The notes beneath the pieces were generated by a model. It was given only the letters and a program-made list of their open reading frames with translations, did no database searches and was not told where the DNA came from. A stretch of 64,000 nt of DNA from CAVPGP01 sp963718065 (lineage in GTDB: Bacteria; Actinomycetota; Thermoleophilia; Gaiellales; Gaiellaceae): contig CAVQYE010000014.1 of the NCBI GenBank assembly GCA_963718065.1, forward strand, positions 1 to 64,000, written 5' to 3'. Position numbers and translations under genes: made by a program. Shown piece by piece: positions 24,758 to 33,639 of this stretch. Position 1 is the stretch's first letter, and every line of letters starts with the position of its first letter.

Positions 24758-26809
24758 TCAACGGGGAAAGGCGGCGGGGATGCCGCCGTCGACGGGGATG
24801 AACGTGCCGGTCGTGACGCTGAGGTCGCCGCCGACGAGAGCTGCAACGGCGTCCGCGATGTGCTCGGGGAGGATCTCCGTCTTCAGGAGCGTCCGCTCGG
24901 CGTAGAAGCTGCCGAGCTCCTCCACCGGGACTCCGTACGCGTCCGCGCGCTCCTGGGCCCAGGCGCCCGCGAAGATCCCGGAGCCGCGGACGACCGCGTC
25001 GGGATGCACGCCGTTGACGCGGATTCGATGTTCGCCGAGCTCGGCCGCGAGCAGCCTCACCTGGTGAGCCTGAGCGGCCTTGACGCTGCCGTAGGCGACG
25101 TTGTTCGGACCGGCGAAGACGGCGTTCTTCGACGCGATGTAGACGATGTCGCCGCCGATGCCCTGCTCGACCAGTACGCGCGCCGCGGCGCGGCTGACGA
25201 GGAACGAGCCGCGCGCCATCACGGAGTGGAGCCTGTCGTAGTCGGCAGTCTCCGTCTCGAGGAGCGGAGCGGAGCTCGCAAGGCCGGCGTTGTTGACGAC
25301 GAGGTCGACACCGCCGAAGCGCAGCACGGCTTCCTCCAGCGCGGCCGTCACGGACTGCTCGTCTGCGACGTCGACCGTCACCGCGAGAACGCGGTCCGGG
25401 TCCGCGAGCGCCTCGGCCTCGCGCCTCGCGGCCTCGTCGTTCAGGTCTGCGAGGACGACGGCGGCGCCGAGCCCGTGCAACCGCTTTGCGATCGCGAGCC
25501 CGATGCCGGAGGCGGCGCCGGTCACGAATGCGACTCGGCCGGTCAACGCCGGTGCCGGCGGACGCATCCGCAACTTTCGCTCCTCGAGCTGCCAGTACTC
25601 GACGCGGAACCTCTCGGAGTCGGGGATCGGCACGTACGACGAGAGCGCCTCGGCGCCGCGCATGACGTTGATCGCGTTGACGTAGAACTCGCCCGCGACC
25701 CGCGCCGTCTGGGAGTCGGCGCCGAAGCTCCACATGCCGACTCCGGGAACGAGCACGATCGCCGGGTCGGCGCCGCGCATCGATGGCGACTCCGGCGTCG
25801 CGTTCGCCTCGTAGTAGCGCCGGTAGTCCTCCCGGTATTCGGCGTGAAGCTCGCGCAGCCGCGCCGCCTGGTCTTCGACCGGGGCATCTGCGGGGAGGTC
25901 GAGCAGGAGCGGCCGCACCTTCGTGCGGAGGAAGTGGTCGGGACAGGAGGTGCCGAGCGCCGCGAGGCGCGGGGCAGCTTCGGAAGCGAGAAAGTCGAGC
26001 ACGGCGCCGGAGCCGGTGAGCCGTCCCACGACGTGGCGATCCGTCGAGGCGAGGCCGCGTATCGTCGGCCCGAGCGCGACCGCGCGGCGACGCCGCTCTG
26101 CTTCCGGGAGCGCTCCGTAGCCGGGCCGCGGCGCACCGAACGGCTCCGGCCGCCCGTGCTCCGCGAGGTGGCGTTCCGCCTGCTCGATCAGCGCGAGGGA
26201 AAGCTCCTCGGACTCCTGCGAGGAGGCCGCCCACGAGATGACGCCGTGGCCGCCGAGCACGACCCCGACGAGCTCGGGCGTCGCAGCCACGAGGTCGCGG
26301 AGCCGCAGCCCGAGGTCGAATCCCGGGCGCTGCCAGTCGAGCCAGCCGAGCCGGCCGTCGAATGCGTCGGCCACGTGCGCCTGCCCGTCGGCGGCGGTCG
26401 CGAACGCGATCAGCGCATCCGGATGGAGATGATCTACGTGCGCGGCCGGCAGAAATCCATGCAAGGGCGTGTCGATCGACGGCACGGCGCCGCCCGGGCC
26501 GAAGCGTGCGTGATCGAGGAGAGCGACCATCTCGTCCTCGTGGTCGATGCCCTCATAGACGCGCTCCATCCCCCGTAGCCGCTCGAGGTCGACGAGCGCG
26601 AGCCCGGTCGGCTCGAGCGTGCCGAGGTCGCCGCCCGAGCCCTTCACCGCGAGGACGAGGCGCGGCTCGCCGGTGATCGGATCCTCGAGCTCGACCTTCG
26701 CCGAGGTGTTGCCGCCGCCGAAGTTCGTGACGCGCGGGTCCGAGCCGAGGCGGCGCGACCGCTCGACGAGCGCGACGATCTCCGGGTGCTCCAGCGGGTT
26801 ACTCGCCAT
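24758..26809 (-). CDS. rhaD: Bifunctional rhamnulose-1-phosphate aldolase / short-chain dehydrogenase
   Basis: A 683-residue fusion. Residues about 1-410 form a class II aldolase with FGGGNTSAKVELEDP, VKGSGGDLGTLEPTG, a zinc-binding FLPAAHVDHLHPDAL and LGGHGVISWA. Residues about 425-683 form an SDR with GRVAFVTGAASGIGLAIAKR, NNAGLASSAPL, a catalytic YGSVK tetrad element (in NVAYGSVKAAQAHQVR) and GTFIPVDGGIPAAFPR. The aldolase cleaves rhamnulose-1-phosphate to DHAP and L-lactaldehyde; the SDR domain is expected to oxidise lactaldehyde to L-lactate. This makes the nearby lut genes the logical next step. ATG 26809 overlaps the preceding ASRT-like gene by 11 bases. Confidence 0.93.
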   Translation of the reverse strand: MASNPLEHPEIVALVERSRRLGSDPRVTNFGGGNTSAKVELEDPITGEPRLVLAVKGSGGDLGTLEPTGLALVDLERLRGMERVYEGIDHEDEMVALLDHARFGPGGAVPSIDTPLHGFLPAAHVDHLHPDALIAFATAADGQAHVADAFDGRLGWLDWQRPGFDLGLRLRDLVAATPELVGVVLGGHGVISWAASSQESEELSLALIEQAERHLAEHGRPEPFGAPRPGYGALPEAERRRRAVALGPTIRGLASTDRHVVGRLTGSGAVLDFLASEAAPRLAALGTSCPDHFLRTKVRPLLLDLPADAPVEDQAARLRELHAEYREDYRRYYEANATPESPSMRGADPAIVLVPGVGMWSFGADSQTARVAGEFYVNAINVMRGAEALSSYVPIPDSERFRVEYWQLEERKLRMRPPAPALTGRVAFVTGAASGIGLAIAKRLHGLGAAVVLADLNDEAARREAEALADPDRVLAVTVDVADEQSVTAALEEAVLRFGGVDLVVNNAGLASSAPLLETETADYDRLHSVMARGSFLVSRAAARVLVEQGIGGDIVYIASKNAVFAGPNNVAYGSVKAAQAHQVRLLAAELGEHRIRVNGVHPDAVVRGSGIFAGAWAQERADAYGVPVEELGSFYAERTLLKTEILPEHIADAVAALVGGDLSVTTGTFIPVDGGIPAAFPR

Positions 26810-27173
26810 AGGCAACAGTCGTAGCGAGTGTGTAGGCACCGGCCGAGGTGTCCAGACGGGAGTGCTGGAGCACGACGGGCACGTCGCTCTCGGCCGAGTA
26901 CGCAAACGGGACGTCGCGCGGAAGCTCGACACCGGCCAGCGCGGCAGGATCGGTCAGCCGCACGTGCCGCGTGCGCCTCGCACCGACGACGATCTCGACT
27001 GGCCCAATCGGGTCACGGTCCTCGAAGAAGAAGGTCAGGCGGACCGCCGCGTCGTCCCCGCCGGCGTTGAGCAGGCACGCGCTCTCATGGCTCTCGACGC
27101 CGTGCGAGGAGTCCCCGGGGAGATATGCGTCCGGCACGTACCAGCGCCGCCTGCCGCCTGCTTTGTCCGTCAT
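26799..27173 (-). CDS. ASRT-like protein (Anabaena sensory rhodopsin transducer family)
   Basis: A 124-residue beta-rich protein with clear resemblance to the ASRT family: WYVPDAYLPGDSSHGVESHE, ACLLNAGGDDAAVRLTFFFE, DRDPIGPVEIVVGARRTRHV and VPVVLQHSRLDTSAGAYTLA. No rhodopsin gene is present. Located between rhaS and rhaD and overlapping the latter, it is most likely a small-molecule (perhaps sugar) binding protein of the rhamnose pathway. I recall a homologue (TM1070) beside Thermotoga rhamnose genes. Shine-Dalgarno GGAGG just upstream of the ATG. Confidence 0.82.
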   Translation of the reverse strand: MTDKAGGRRRWYVPDAYLPGDSSHGVESHESACLLNAGGDDAAVRLTFFFEDRDPIGPVEIVVGARRTRHVRLTDPAALAGVELPRDVPFAYSAESDVPVVLQHSRLDTSAGAYTLATTVAYGE

Positions 27174-27193
27174 CCTGGCCTCCGATCGGAGCG

Positions 27194-27221
27194 GGGCCGG
27201 GCGCCAAGCGGCGCCCGGCCC
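27194..27221 (-). terminator. Intercistronic hairpin between rhaS and the ASRT-like gene
   Basis: GGGCCGGGCGCC (27194-27205), loop AAGC, GGCGCCCGGCCC (27210-27221): a perfect 12-bp stem starting 13 bases past the rhaS stop and ending 21 bases before the ASRT-like gene. No T-tract. It could partially terminate or protect the upstream mRNA, giving excess binding protein over the enzymes. Confidence 0.6.
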
Positions 27222-27234
27222 ACCCCGTCCCTTC

Positions 27235-28278
27235 CTAGAAGTGGAACTTGTCGATGTTCTGCGGCGTGAAGACGAGCGGGTTGCCGAGCACGACGACCGG
27301 CGCGTTCCCGTCGCTCGTGACGACCGTGCGCTTGCCGAGCGAGCCAGCGGTGAACGTCTGGCCGATCTTCCCGGTCAGCTTCCCGTCGAGCACGAGGCTC
27401 GCGACATAGGTCGCCAGGTAGCCGAACTGCCGCTCGTTCCAGAGCCCGAACTTCTTCGCGCAGCCCTTCTTCACGTACTTGCGCATCTGATCCGGCAGGC
27501 CGAGCCCGGTCAGCGCGACCGCCTTGCACTTGCCGGCCTGGTCCAGCACCTGGGCAGCCGACGAGATGCCGACGGTCGTCGGCGAGATGATCCCCTTCAG
27601 ATTCGGGTACGCCTGCAGGAGCGCCTGCGTCTCCTTGGCCGAGTCGGTGGGATTGTCGTTGCCGTACGCAGTCTTCACCAGCTTCATGCCCCGGTACTTG
27701 GGCTTGGCCAGCGTCGCTTTCATGAACTTGATCCACGTGTTCTGGTTCGCAGCCGTCGGGGTCGCCGAGAGGATTGCGATCTCGCCCTTGTAGCCGATCT
27801 GGGCGCCCATCCACTCGACCTGGAACGCACCGATCGCCGAAGCTGTCGGCGGGCTGACGAAGATCGTCCGTGCATCCTTGCGAACGTCGCCGTCGTACGA
27901 GATCACCTTCAGGCCGCGCGCCTGGGCGCGCTTCAGCGCGGGGGCGACCGCGTTCGGGTCGTTCGCCGAGATGACGATCGCGTTGAAGCCCTGGCGAACT
28001 GCCGAGTCGATGAACGGCACCTGCTTTGCGGCCGACGCTTCCGTCGGGCCGTTGTAGGTGACCGATTCGCCGAGCTCCTTGGCGGCATCCTTCGCGCCCT
28101 TGCCGTTCTCGGTGAAGACGTTCACGCCGATGAGCTTGGGCAGGAAGAAGATCTTGTGTCCCTTGGCGGCGCGCTGCGTGCCCGCGCTACCGGTTCCAGC
28201 TGAGAGGCCGATTGCGAGCACGACGGCCGCAATGAGACCGATGAGGCTGATGATTCCGAGCCTCTTTCTGCGCATCAT
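27235..28278 (-). CDS. rhaS: Rhamnose ABC transporter substrate-binding protein
   Basis: A 347-residue periplasmic-binding-protein-1-like domain with a signal peptide (IISLIGLIAAVVLAIGLSAG). Motifs: KIFFLPKLIGVNVFTENGKG, NAIVISANDPNAVAPALKRA, VISYDGDVRKDARTIFVSPP and LKGIISPTTVGISSAAQVLD, as in RhaS-type rhamnose binding proteins. Extracellular, probably surface-anchored in a monoderm. Start at the first of two ATGs with GGAAGGGA just upstream. The preceding permease frame runs into it without a stop, which I attribute to a one-base deletion, not a real fusion. Confidence 0.9.
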   Translation of the reverse strand: MMRRKRLGIISLIGLIAAVVLAIGLSAGTGSAGTQRAAKGHKIFFLPKLIGVNVFTENGKGAKDAAKELGESVTYNGPTEASAAKQVPFIDSAVRQGFNAIVISANDPNAVAPALKRAQARGLKVISYDGDVRKDARTIFVSPPTASAIGAFQVEWMGAQIGYKGEIAILSATPTAANQNTWIKFMKATLAKPKYRGMKLVKTAYGNDNPTDSAKETQALLQAYPNLKGIISPTTVGISSAAQVLDQAGKCKAVALTGLGLPDQMRKYVKKGCAKKFGLWNERQFGYLATYVASLVLDGKLTGKIGQTFTAGSLGKRTVVTSDGNAPVVVLGNPLVFTPQNIDKFHF

Positions 28279-28345
28279 TTCCCTTCCTTTCGAGGTGTGA
28301 GACTCCAACGTCCTGGCGATTCCCCCTTGGGTGGGTCGTTCCGGA

Positions 28346-29341
28346 TCACCCCCCTTTCGCCTGATCCGGAGGCTCGGCAGGCTGAGATTGCCGTCTTGCG
28401 CGGCCCGCACGAGGTTGCCGGCGATGATGGCTGCCAGCAAAAGGACACCGATGACGATGTTCTGCGTGTCGCCGCCGAGATTCGCGAGCTGCATCCCGTT
28501 CCGCAGCACGGCGACGAGGATCAACGCGAGGAACACCCCCAGCATCGAGCCGGCGCCGCCGAAGATGTTCACGCCACCGAGCACGACGGCGGTGACGACG
28601 TCGAGCAGCGAGCCCTGGGCCGCATCCGCGCGGGCGGAGCCGAAGTAGCCGACGTAGGCGATGCCGGCGACTCCGGCCATGAATCCGGAAAGCGCGAACA
28701 CGGTCACCCGCATCCGCAACGCCGGCACCCCCGACAGCTGCGCCGCCTCACGGTTGTTTCCGATCGCGAACAGGTAGCGGCCGAACCGCGTGGCGTGGAG
28801 CACGACCCCGAGCACGATGGCTGCGACGACCAGCCCGACGAACGCAACGGGCAGCTCCGTTCGGATGTAGCCGCCGCCGAGATTGATGTAGCTCTGCGGA
28901 AACTCGGCGACGCCCTCGCCCGAGAGGATCACGAACGCCAGGCCCTGGTACGCGGCGAGGGTGCCGAGCGTGACTGCGAGCGACGGCAGTTCGAGCAGCG
29001 CGACGAGCGCGCCGTTGACGACCCCCAGCCCGGTCGCGACGACGAGACCGACGACGGCTGCGAACCAGACGTTCAAGCCGTGGTCGAACAGCTGCGCGAA
29101 CGTCACGACCGACACAGCGAGGATGGAGGTCACCGAGATGTCGATCTCGGCGGCGATGACGACGAACGTCAGACCGAATGCGAGCAGTCCGATGAACACG
29201 TACGGCGTCAGCGAGGTCGAGCAGGTTGACCCGCGTGAGGAAGAACGGCGAGAGCGTCGTGCTCCAGATGCCGACGCCGATGATCGCGACGACCAGGAGC
29301 GTCTCCCAGCGGACGACCAATCGCAGCAGCAGGCGCTTCAC
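28346..29341 (-). CDS. rhaQ: Rhamnose ABC transporter permease (frameshifted, stop lost)
   Basis: A RbsC/RhaQ-type permease of about 330 residues: KRLLLRLVVRWETLLVVAII, GIWSTTLSPFFLTRVNLL, then after a frame change near 29215 FIGLLAFGLTFVVIAAEIDI, NLGGGYIRTELPVAFV, RFGRYLFAIGNNREAAQLSG and TAVVLGGVNIFGGAGSMLGV. The expected stop TGA (28348-28346) is out of frame by one base next to a run of six C on the + strand (28349-28354); one more base there ends the protein at RKGG. GTG 29341 overlaps the rhaP stop (GTGA). Confidence 0.82.
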
Positions 29342-30403
29342 GACGGCGCCTCTCCCGGCCGGCCGGCCGCTTCGTGCCGCGCGGCCAGCACCTCGGCCCG
29401 GCGCCGTCGCAACGCGTCCTGCAGCCGCCGCGTCACGAGCGCGTCGATCGTCACCGCGACGACGATCGCCGCCCCGTTGAAGAACATCTTCCAGAACTCG
29501 GACAGCCGCAGCAGCGTGAAGCCGTCCTGGATCGTGGCGACGAGCACCGCACCGAGCACGACGCCGAGGATCGAACCCGGCGCCGCCGAAGACGTTCACG
29601 CCTCCGATCACGACCGCGGTGATCACGTCGAGCTCGAAGTCGGTTGCGGCGACGGCGTCGACGTTCGGGAAGCGCGCGGCCCAGAGGAAGCCGCCGAGCC
29701 CGGCGAGGGCACCGCAGATCGTGAAGGCGAGGATGACGCGCCGGCCGGCGGGATCCCCGCGAAGCGGGCGGCGTCGGGTTCGAGCCGATCGCGTAGAAGT
29801 CACGTCCCCACGGCGCCCACCGCAGCACAGCCGCCCCGGCGATCGCGACTGCGACGGCGAACCATGCGAGCGTCGGCAGCCCGAGCGGCTTCTCCGAGGC
29901 GAGGTTCAGGAACGAGTCCGGGAGCTGGAAGGCCGACACCTGGTTCCCCGCCGTGATCTCGAACGACAGGCCGCGGTAGATCGCCAGGGTCGCGAGCGTC
30001 GGCGATGATCGCCGGGATCCGCGCCACGACCACGAGGACGCCGTTGACGAGGCCAAGCACGGTCCCGATGCCGATCGCGATCAACGCGACCAGCGGCAGC
30101 GGCGCTCCCGTGTGCCCGGCGAGAAAGTCGGCCGAGAGGTACGCGCTGAGGCCGACGATCGAGCCGACGCTCAGGTCGATGTTGCGCGTCAGCACGACCA
30201 TCGTCTCGCCGACTGCGACGACCACGACGATCGCGACGTCCTTGGCGATGTCCTGCCAGTTGCCGACCGAGAGGAAGTTCTCGGCGCGGACGGCGAAGAA
30301 GATGATCGACGACCAGGAGCGCGATCACGATTCCGATCTCGCGGAGCCGGAATGCCGCAGCCGCGATCTGGTGCGGCTTCAGGCCGCGGAACTGGGCGAT
30401 CAT
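29338..30403 (-). CDS. rhaP: Rhamnose ABC transporter permease (several frameshifts)
   Basis: A second RbsC-like permease, about 350 residues, spread over four or more frame fragments: MIAQFRGLKPHQIAAAAFRL, then VVAVGETMVVLTRNIDLSVG, SIVGLSAYLSADFLAGHTGA, VLVVVARIPAIIAD, GLSFEITAGNQVSAFQLPDS, WAPWGRDFYAIGSNP, ILAFTICGALAGLGGFLWAA, VITAVVIGGVNVFGGAG and VLVATIQDGFTLLRLSEFWK. Order and conservation match an intact transporter, so the breaks are probably sequence errors. The ATG overlaps the rhaT stop (ATGA). Confidence 0.78.
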
Positions 30404-31944
30404 GCGGCCGTCACCCCTGCGGCCGCCTCGATCACGCGCTCCTGCGTCGCCTCGCCGCGCGACAGCTCCGCGACGAGCTGTCCCTCCCGCATCGACGAGG
30501 ATGCGGTCGCTCATGCCGAGCACCTCCGGCAGCTCCGACGAGATCAGGAGGATCGTCAGCCCCTCCGCGGCGAGGTGCGGAGATCGTGCGGTGCACGTCC
30601 GCCTTCGTGCCGACGTCGACGCCGTGCGTCGGCTCGTCGAGGATGAGGATCCGCGGCTCGGCGGCGAGCCACTTCGCGAGGACGACCTTCTGCTGGTTGC
30701 CGCCGGAGAGGCTCCGCACGACCTGCGCCGGCGAGGTCGCCTTCACGCGCAGCTGATCCATGAACCTCCGCGTCAGCGCAAGCTCGCGGCGCGGCCGCAG
30801 AAAGCCTGCGGGCGTCAGGTCCGGGAGCACCGCGAGCGTCGCGTTCTGCGAGATCGACATCGTCTGGATCAGGCCCTGGTGGATCCGGTCCTCGGGCAGA
30901 TAGGCGAGGCCGCGGCGCAGTGCGGCGCGCGGCGACCGCGGCCTGAAGCGACGGTCCTCGATCCAGAGCCTGCCCTCGTCGAGCGGGTCGACTCCGAAGA
31001 TTGCGCGGGCGACCTCGGTCCGGCCGGCGCCGACGAACCCGGCGAGGCCCGAGGATCTCGCCGCGGCGCAGCTCGAAGGAGACGTCGGAGAAGAGGCCGC
31101 CGCGCGAGAGCCCCTCGGCTCGGAAGACGACATCGCCGATCTCCGCCTCCTCCTTCGGGAAGAGCTGGTCGAGCGACCGGCCGACCATCAGCCGGATCAT
31201 CTCCGCCTGCGAGAGCTCATCCGCGGGCTGCGTCGCGATCTGCCGGCCGTCGCGGAGGACGGTCACGCCGTCGGCGAGCTCGCGCGACCTCCTCGAGGCG
31301 GTGGGTGATGTAGAGGACGGCGACGCCGCGGTCGCGCAGGCGGCGCACGGTCGCGAACAGGCTGTCGACCTCGTGCAGCGAGAGCGCCGCGGTCGGCTCG
31401 TCCATGATCAGGAGGCGCGCGCTCGACGAGAGCGCCTTCGCGATCTCGAGCAGCTGCCGGTCCGCGACGCCGAGCCCGCGCACCGGGGTATCGGGGTCGA
31501 TCTCGGTGCCGAGCTCGTCGAGGATCCGTGCCGTCTCGGTGCGCATCGCGCCCCAGTCGACCGAGCGAACCGGCCGCGGAGGTGACGCCCGGCGAAGACG
31601 TTCTCGGCGACCGTCAGGTCATGGAAGACCGTCGGCTCCTGGTACATGGCGACGATCGCCGAGCCGGTGGGCCGCCTGCGGGTCCGAGATGCGTCGCGCC
31701 GCGCCGTCGATCGCGATCTCGCCCGTCGTCGGGCTGGATGATGCCGGTCAGCGACCTTGACGAGGGTGGACTTGCCGGCGCCGTTCTCGCCGACGAGCGC
31801 ATGGACGGTGCCGGAGCGGATCGCGAAGCTGACGTCCGCGACAGCCTGGACGCCGCCGTAGCTGCGCGATACACCGCGCAGCTCCACGAGAGGAGCCGCG
31901 TCGGGGGACGTCGTTGCCCGGCGCGTGTCGTCGTCGACAGCCAC
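30400..31944 (-). CDS. rhaT: Rhamnose ABC transporter ATP-binding protein, two ABC domains (several frameshifts)
   Basis: A double-ABC ATPase of the RbsA type, about 510 residues, in at least five fragments. Domain 1: VELRGVSRSYGGVQAVADVS, Walker A LVGENGAGKSTLVKV, signature region VADRQLLEIAKALSSSARLL, Walker B IMDEPTAALSLHE. Domain 2: FVGAGRTEVARAIFGVDPLD (degenerate Walker A, usual in this family), LAYLPEDRIHQGLI, SLSGGNQQKVVLAKWLA, ILILDEPTHGVDVGTKADVH. The GTG at 31944 is preferred to a GTG at 31965 because a predicted operator covers the intervening bases. First gene of the operon. Confidence 0.82.
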
Positions 31945-31947
31945 GAA

Positions 31948-31961
31948 TTGAATGGATTCAA
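31948..31961. promoter_or_regulatory. Predicted RhaR operator 1 (rhaT side)
   Basis: TTGAATGGATTCAA, matching the lut-promoter palindrome TTGAATCGATTCAA at 13 of 14 positions. It sits 3 bases upstream of the rhaT GTG on the minus strand. Confidence 0.7.
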
Positions 31962-31971
31962 ACACGAACGG

Positions 31972-31985
31972 TTGAATCGAATCAA
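31972..31985. promoter_or_regulatory. Predicted RhaR operator 2 (regulator side)
   Basis: TTGAATCGAATCAA, 13 of 14 matches to the palindrome, flanked by extra dyad bases (GG/CC). It overlaps the -35 (TTGAAT, 31972-31977) of the regulator promoter, so autoregulation is likely. Confidence 0.7.
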
Positions 31986-32006
31986 CCGGCCACTAATGTT
32001 TGTGCT
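31972..32006 (+). promoter_or_regulatory. Leaderless promoter of the LacI-family regulator
   Basis: -35 TTGAAT (31972-31977), 16-bp spacer, -10 TAATGT (31994-31999), then seven bases to GTG 32007. Initiation would fall on or beside the start codon. Confidence 0.6.
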
Positions 32007-33020
32007 GTGGCTCACGACCCCGGCATCACGATCAGCCACGTCGCGGAGCACGCCGGCGTCTCGGTCGGCACCGTCTCGAACGTCGTCAACCGGCCCGGAC
32101 CGGGTCGCCGATAGCACCCGCAACCGGGTGCGCGATCTCGATCGAGGAGCTCGGGTGGGTGCCCAACAGCTCGGCCGCGACGCTCCGGGCCGGGCAGGCG
32201 ACGCTCGTCGGCCTGATCGTCCCCGACATCCGGAACCCGTTCTTCACGGAGATCGCCCGCGGCGTCGAGGATCTGGCGGCGGCCAACGGCGAGGCGATCG
32301 TGATCTGCAACACGGACTGGTTGCTCGCCGACGAACGGCGAGCGCTCGACGCCCTCGCCCGGCAGCGCGTTCGCGGCGTGATCATCAACCCGGCCGGCGA
32401 GGACGAGCGCTATCTCGAATGGCTGACCGACGCGTGGCATCGCGCTCGTGCTGCTCGACCATCGCCGTTCGGCCGGACCACGTGTCGTCCGTCGTGGTCG
32501 ACGACGTCCTCGGCGGCCGGCTTGCCGCAGCACCTGCTCGAGCTTGGGCCATCGCCGGATCGCACTCGTCGAACGGGCCGACGACGATCCCGCAGTGCGA
32601 GGACCGGCGGCTCGGCCTCGTCGCGGCGCTGACGCGATGCCGGACTCGACCCCGAGTGCGATCTCGTCGAGGTCGAGGTCGAGTCGATGGACGCGCCGTC
32701 GGGTCTTGCCGCGGTCGACGGAGCTCTTCGCCGCCTCGTCGCCGACGGCGGTCTTCTGCGCGAACGACCTGCTCGCGATCGGCGTCATCCACGGCCTCCG
32801 ACAAGCGCGGCCTGCGCGTGCCCGACGATGTCGCCGTGGTCGGCTACGACGACGTCGAGCTCGCCGCGATGACTGACCCGCCGCTGACGACGGTCCACCA
32901 GCCGACCTACGAGCTCGGCGCCACCGCCTACGAGCTGCTGCGCAGCGGCTCCGAGCCCGAGCAGCGGCTCTTTTCCCCGCACCTGGTCGAGCGCGAGTCG
33001 ACCGGCGCGCCGCGCGCTAG
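32007..33020 (+). CDS. LacI-family transcriptional regulator, probable RhaR (several frameshifts)
   Basis: A regulator of about 335 residues. The N-terminal helix-turn-helix is TISHVAEHAGVSVGTVSNVV (LacI type), followed in other frames by ELGWVPNSSAATLRAGQATL, VGLIVPDIRNPFFTEIARGV, RQRVRGVIINPAGEDERYLE, VSSVVVDDVLGGRLAA, CSRSASST-type effector-domain remnants and RGLRVPDDVAVVGYDDVELA, DPPLTTVHQPTYELG. Four or more frame changes near 32100, 32440, 32560-32650 and 32800; the exact stop is uncertain (a TAG at 33018-33020 abuts the end of lutC). Divergent from rhaT with predicted operators between, so it is the likely rhamnose-responsive repressor. Confidence 0.8.
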
Positions 33021-33639
33021 CGCTCGACGATCACGACGAGGCGCCGCGGTCCGTGGACGCCCTCGACCCGCTCGGAGCTCGATGTCGGAGGTCGCGGACG
33101 GGCCGGAGACGAGCACGATCGGGCGTCCTTCGGTTGCGGCGCGCTTCGAGGCGGCGTAGGAGCTCGGGAACGGTCTCGACGATCTGATCGTCACGCACGA
33201 CGCAGACGTGGAGGTCGGGCAGCAGCGTCAGCGCCCGTCTCCCCTGCCCCGGCCCGCCGGCGAGCGCGATCGTGCCGGTGACCGCGCACGCCACGGCGCA
33301 CGTCGTGAGCGCACCGTCGAGCTCGTCGAGCTGCTGCGGCACAAGGGCGTCGTCCACGACGAGCTCCACGCCGGCCGGCCGCAGCCGCTCGTCGAGATCC
33401 CGGGGATCGCCGATCCGCCGGGCACCCTGGCCGCCGAGCACCTCGGCCGCTGCGGTCGCCGCATCGTCGGTGCGAACCACGGTCGCCCGGTAATCGCGAA
33501 CGCGGTCGACGAAAGCCTCGACGACGTCGCGCATGCGGCGTCGTACCGTGCTCGACGTAATGGCGCCGAGAACTCGACCGGCGGCGCACCGGAGATGGCC
33601 TGCCTGACGCGGCTCGAGGACGGCGTCGCGGGCGCTCAA
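33017..33639 (-). CDS. lutC: Lactate utilization protein C (LUD domain, frameshifted)
   Basis: A LutC/YkgG-type protein of about 207 residues. N-terminal fragment SARDAVL then SRVRQAISGAPPVEFSAP in a second frame; the main fragment is VEAFVDRVRDYRATVVRTDD, GIDAR-like AAGVELVVDDALVPQQLDEL, AVTGTIALAGGPGQGRRALT, LLPDLHVCVVRDDQIVETVP; the end is GRPIVLVSGPSATSDIEL and VEGVHGPRRLVVIVER. Three or so frame changes. TTG start overlaps the lutB stop (TTGA). Together with LutA and LutB it oxidises L-lactate to pyruvate in B. subtilis-like systems. Confidence 0.78.

Noticed and set aside
27235..29199. A genuine permease-substrate-binding protein fusion
   Set aside because: The binding protein has its own signal peptide and ribosome-binding site, and a one-base change in a C-run restores a stop between them.
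31945..31965. GTG at 31965 as the rhaT start
   Set aside because: The bases between 31948 and 31961 match the predicted operator; an operator within coding sequence before the first ABC motif is less likely than a start at 31944.
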